Source: Thermoplasmata archaeon (lineage in GTDB: Archaea > Thermoplasmatota > Thermoplasmata > Lutacidiplasmatales > UBA184). From it: a stretch of 5,897 nucleotides of DNA. The translations under genes and the position numbers were made by a program. A model generated the notes under the pieces. The model saw only the letters and a list, made by a program, of their open reading frames with translations, did no database searches and was not told the DNA's origin. Below, piece after piece: positions 5,387-5,897 of the stretch (positions are counted from its first letter, which is position 1; every line of letters starts with the position of its first letter). The stretch covers positions 1 to 5,897 of the forward strand of contig JAJZGO010000096.1 of the NCBI GenBank assembly GCA_021798415.1, read 5' to 3'.

Positions 5387-5896
5387 CTAGCGCCGCGCGG
5401 GCCGGGCGACGGGCGGAAGCGGACCCCCGCCGTGCTCGCTCGAGGCCGCGAGCGACCCGAGGTTCCCGAGCCACTCCGACCACCCCGCCGGGACCGCGCG
5501 CTTCATCTCGGGAGACTCGAGGAGGGCGAGGAGCTCCGCCGCGCGCTCGGGCTGACGGCTCGACGCCTCGAGGAGCGCGAGCCGGACGATCGCCTCCACG
5601 CGCAGGCGCGGGATCGTCATCGCGCTCGGTACGTCGAGGATCGCGCTCCAGCGGTCCTGCGCCCCATCGGTGAGCTCGTTCATCGCCATCTGCCGCCCCT
5701 CGAGCAGCCAGAGGCGCAGGAGGCCGGGCGAGGGAGGTAGAAGGTGGAGCAGGTCGGTGATCTGGTGCGCCCGGGCGAGCGCCGGCTCGATCTGCTTCGA
5801 CGGCCCGCGGTCGAGCAGGATCTCCGCGAGGCCCAGCTGGTGGTTCAGCTCGATCGACGGGAGCTTCGAGCGCTGGAGCGCCGGGATCGCCCGCTC
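5387..5896 (-). CDS. C-terminal part of an alpha-helical, TPR-like repeat protein (runs off the right edge)
   Basis: Stop TAG at 5389-5387. The frame stays open to the right edge, giving 169 visible residues. An ATG at 5689 exists, but the 69 codons before it (5896 to 5690) encode equally coherent helices and contain no other ATG, GTG or TTG, so the real start lies beyond the window. The chain looks like stacked helix pairs with a period near 38-40 residues: about 18-46 (L-G-L-A-E-I-L-L-D-R-G, then A-L-A-R-A), 58-87 (L-R-L-W-L-L-E-G-R) and 97-126 (A-I-V-R-L-A-L-L-E, then R-A-A-E-L-L-A-L-L). A Gly/Pro-rich tail of about 20 residues follows. Such solenoids usually mediate protein contacts and often form the C-terminal part of larger ATPases or regulators; whatever precedes it is not visible. 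Family assignment within TPR-like repeats is inference. It converges on the pyr operon with a 10-nt gap. Confidence 0.7.
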   Translation of the reverse strand, partial: ERAIPALQRSKLPSIELNHQLGLAEILLDRGPSKQIEPALARAHQITDLLHLLPPSPGLLRLWLLEGRQMAMNELTDGAQDRWSAILDVPSAMTIPRLRVEAIVRLALLEASSRQPERAAELLALLESPEMKRAVPAGWSEWLGNLGSLAASSEHGGGPLPPVARPARR

Positions 5897-5897
5897 G

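Noticed and set aside
3570..5390. A 606-codon plus-strand open frame overlapping the pyr operon
   Set aside because: It is a shifted-frame shadow across three genuine genes, rich in Arg/Pro/Gly/Asp and without any domain or motif.
1..5897. CRISPR array, tRNA or rRNA genes, insertion sequences or a defence system
   Set aside because: No regularly spaced repeats, cloverleaf-like sequence, transposase or integrase motif, or defence-family motif was seen on either strand.

Overview
This is a very GC-rich window (roughly two thirds G+C by eye, with strong G/C preference at third codon positions). It most likely comes from an archaeon. The evidence is a pyrB-pyrI pair encoding separate catalytic and regulatory aspartate carbamoyltransferase subunits, and short AT-rich TATA-like boxes about 25-32 nt upstream of four start codons, as expected for leaderless or nearly leaderless archaeal transcripts. 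GTG starts and zinc-ribbon proteins are compatible with this. The proteins are not strongly acidic, which argues against haloarchaea. A high-GC Thermoplasmatota lineage from soil or sediment is my best guess, but the sequence does not prove it.

Layout, left to right. (1) The C-terminal 203 residues of a polytopic membrane transporter, possibly APC-type, run in from the left edge on the plus strand and end at 613. (2) A 61-nt convergent gap holds a strong GC hairpin. (3) Three minus-strand genes follow, each with its own candidate TATA box: a DMT/EamA-family transporter (start 3225), a 198-residue two-helix membrane protein of unknown function (start 2185), and a 280-residue protein of unknown function with a C-terminal zinc ribbon (start 1517). 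The transporter's reading frame runs past its normal family end, through the promoter of the next gene and 52 nt into it. (4) A 129-bp divergent intergenic region carries the DMT and pyrB promoters and a perfect 10-bp palindrome just before the pyrB ATG. (5) A plus-strand operon, pyrB-pyrI-UPF0016/GDT1-like, has 0-nt and 12-nt junctions. (6) The C-terminal part of an alpha-helical, TPR-like protein lies on the minus strand, converges on the operon with a 10-nt gap and runs off the right edge.

How the genes work together: PyrB and PyrI should form the allosteric aspartate carbamoyltransferase that commits carbamoyl phosphate to pyrimidine synthesis. The third gene encodes a small six-helix membrane protein whose paired acidic motifs resemble the Gdt1/TMEM165 cation/proton exchangers but differ from consensus at several positions. 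Its place behind pyrBI is the most interesting association here. The other genes have no evident joint pathway. I see no RNA gene, CRISPR array, transposon, prophage or recognisable defence system, and no gene-free stretch over 300 bases.
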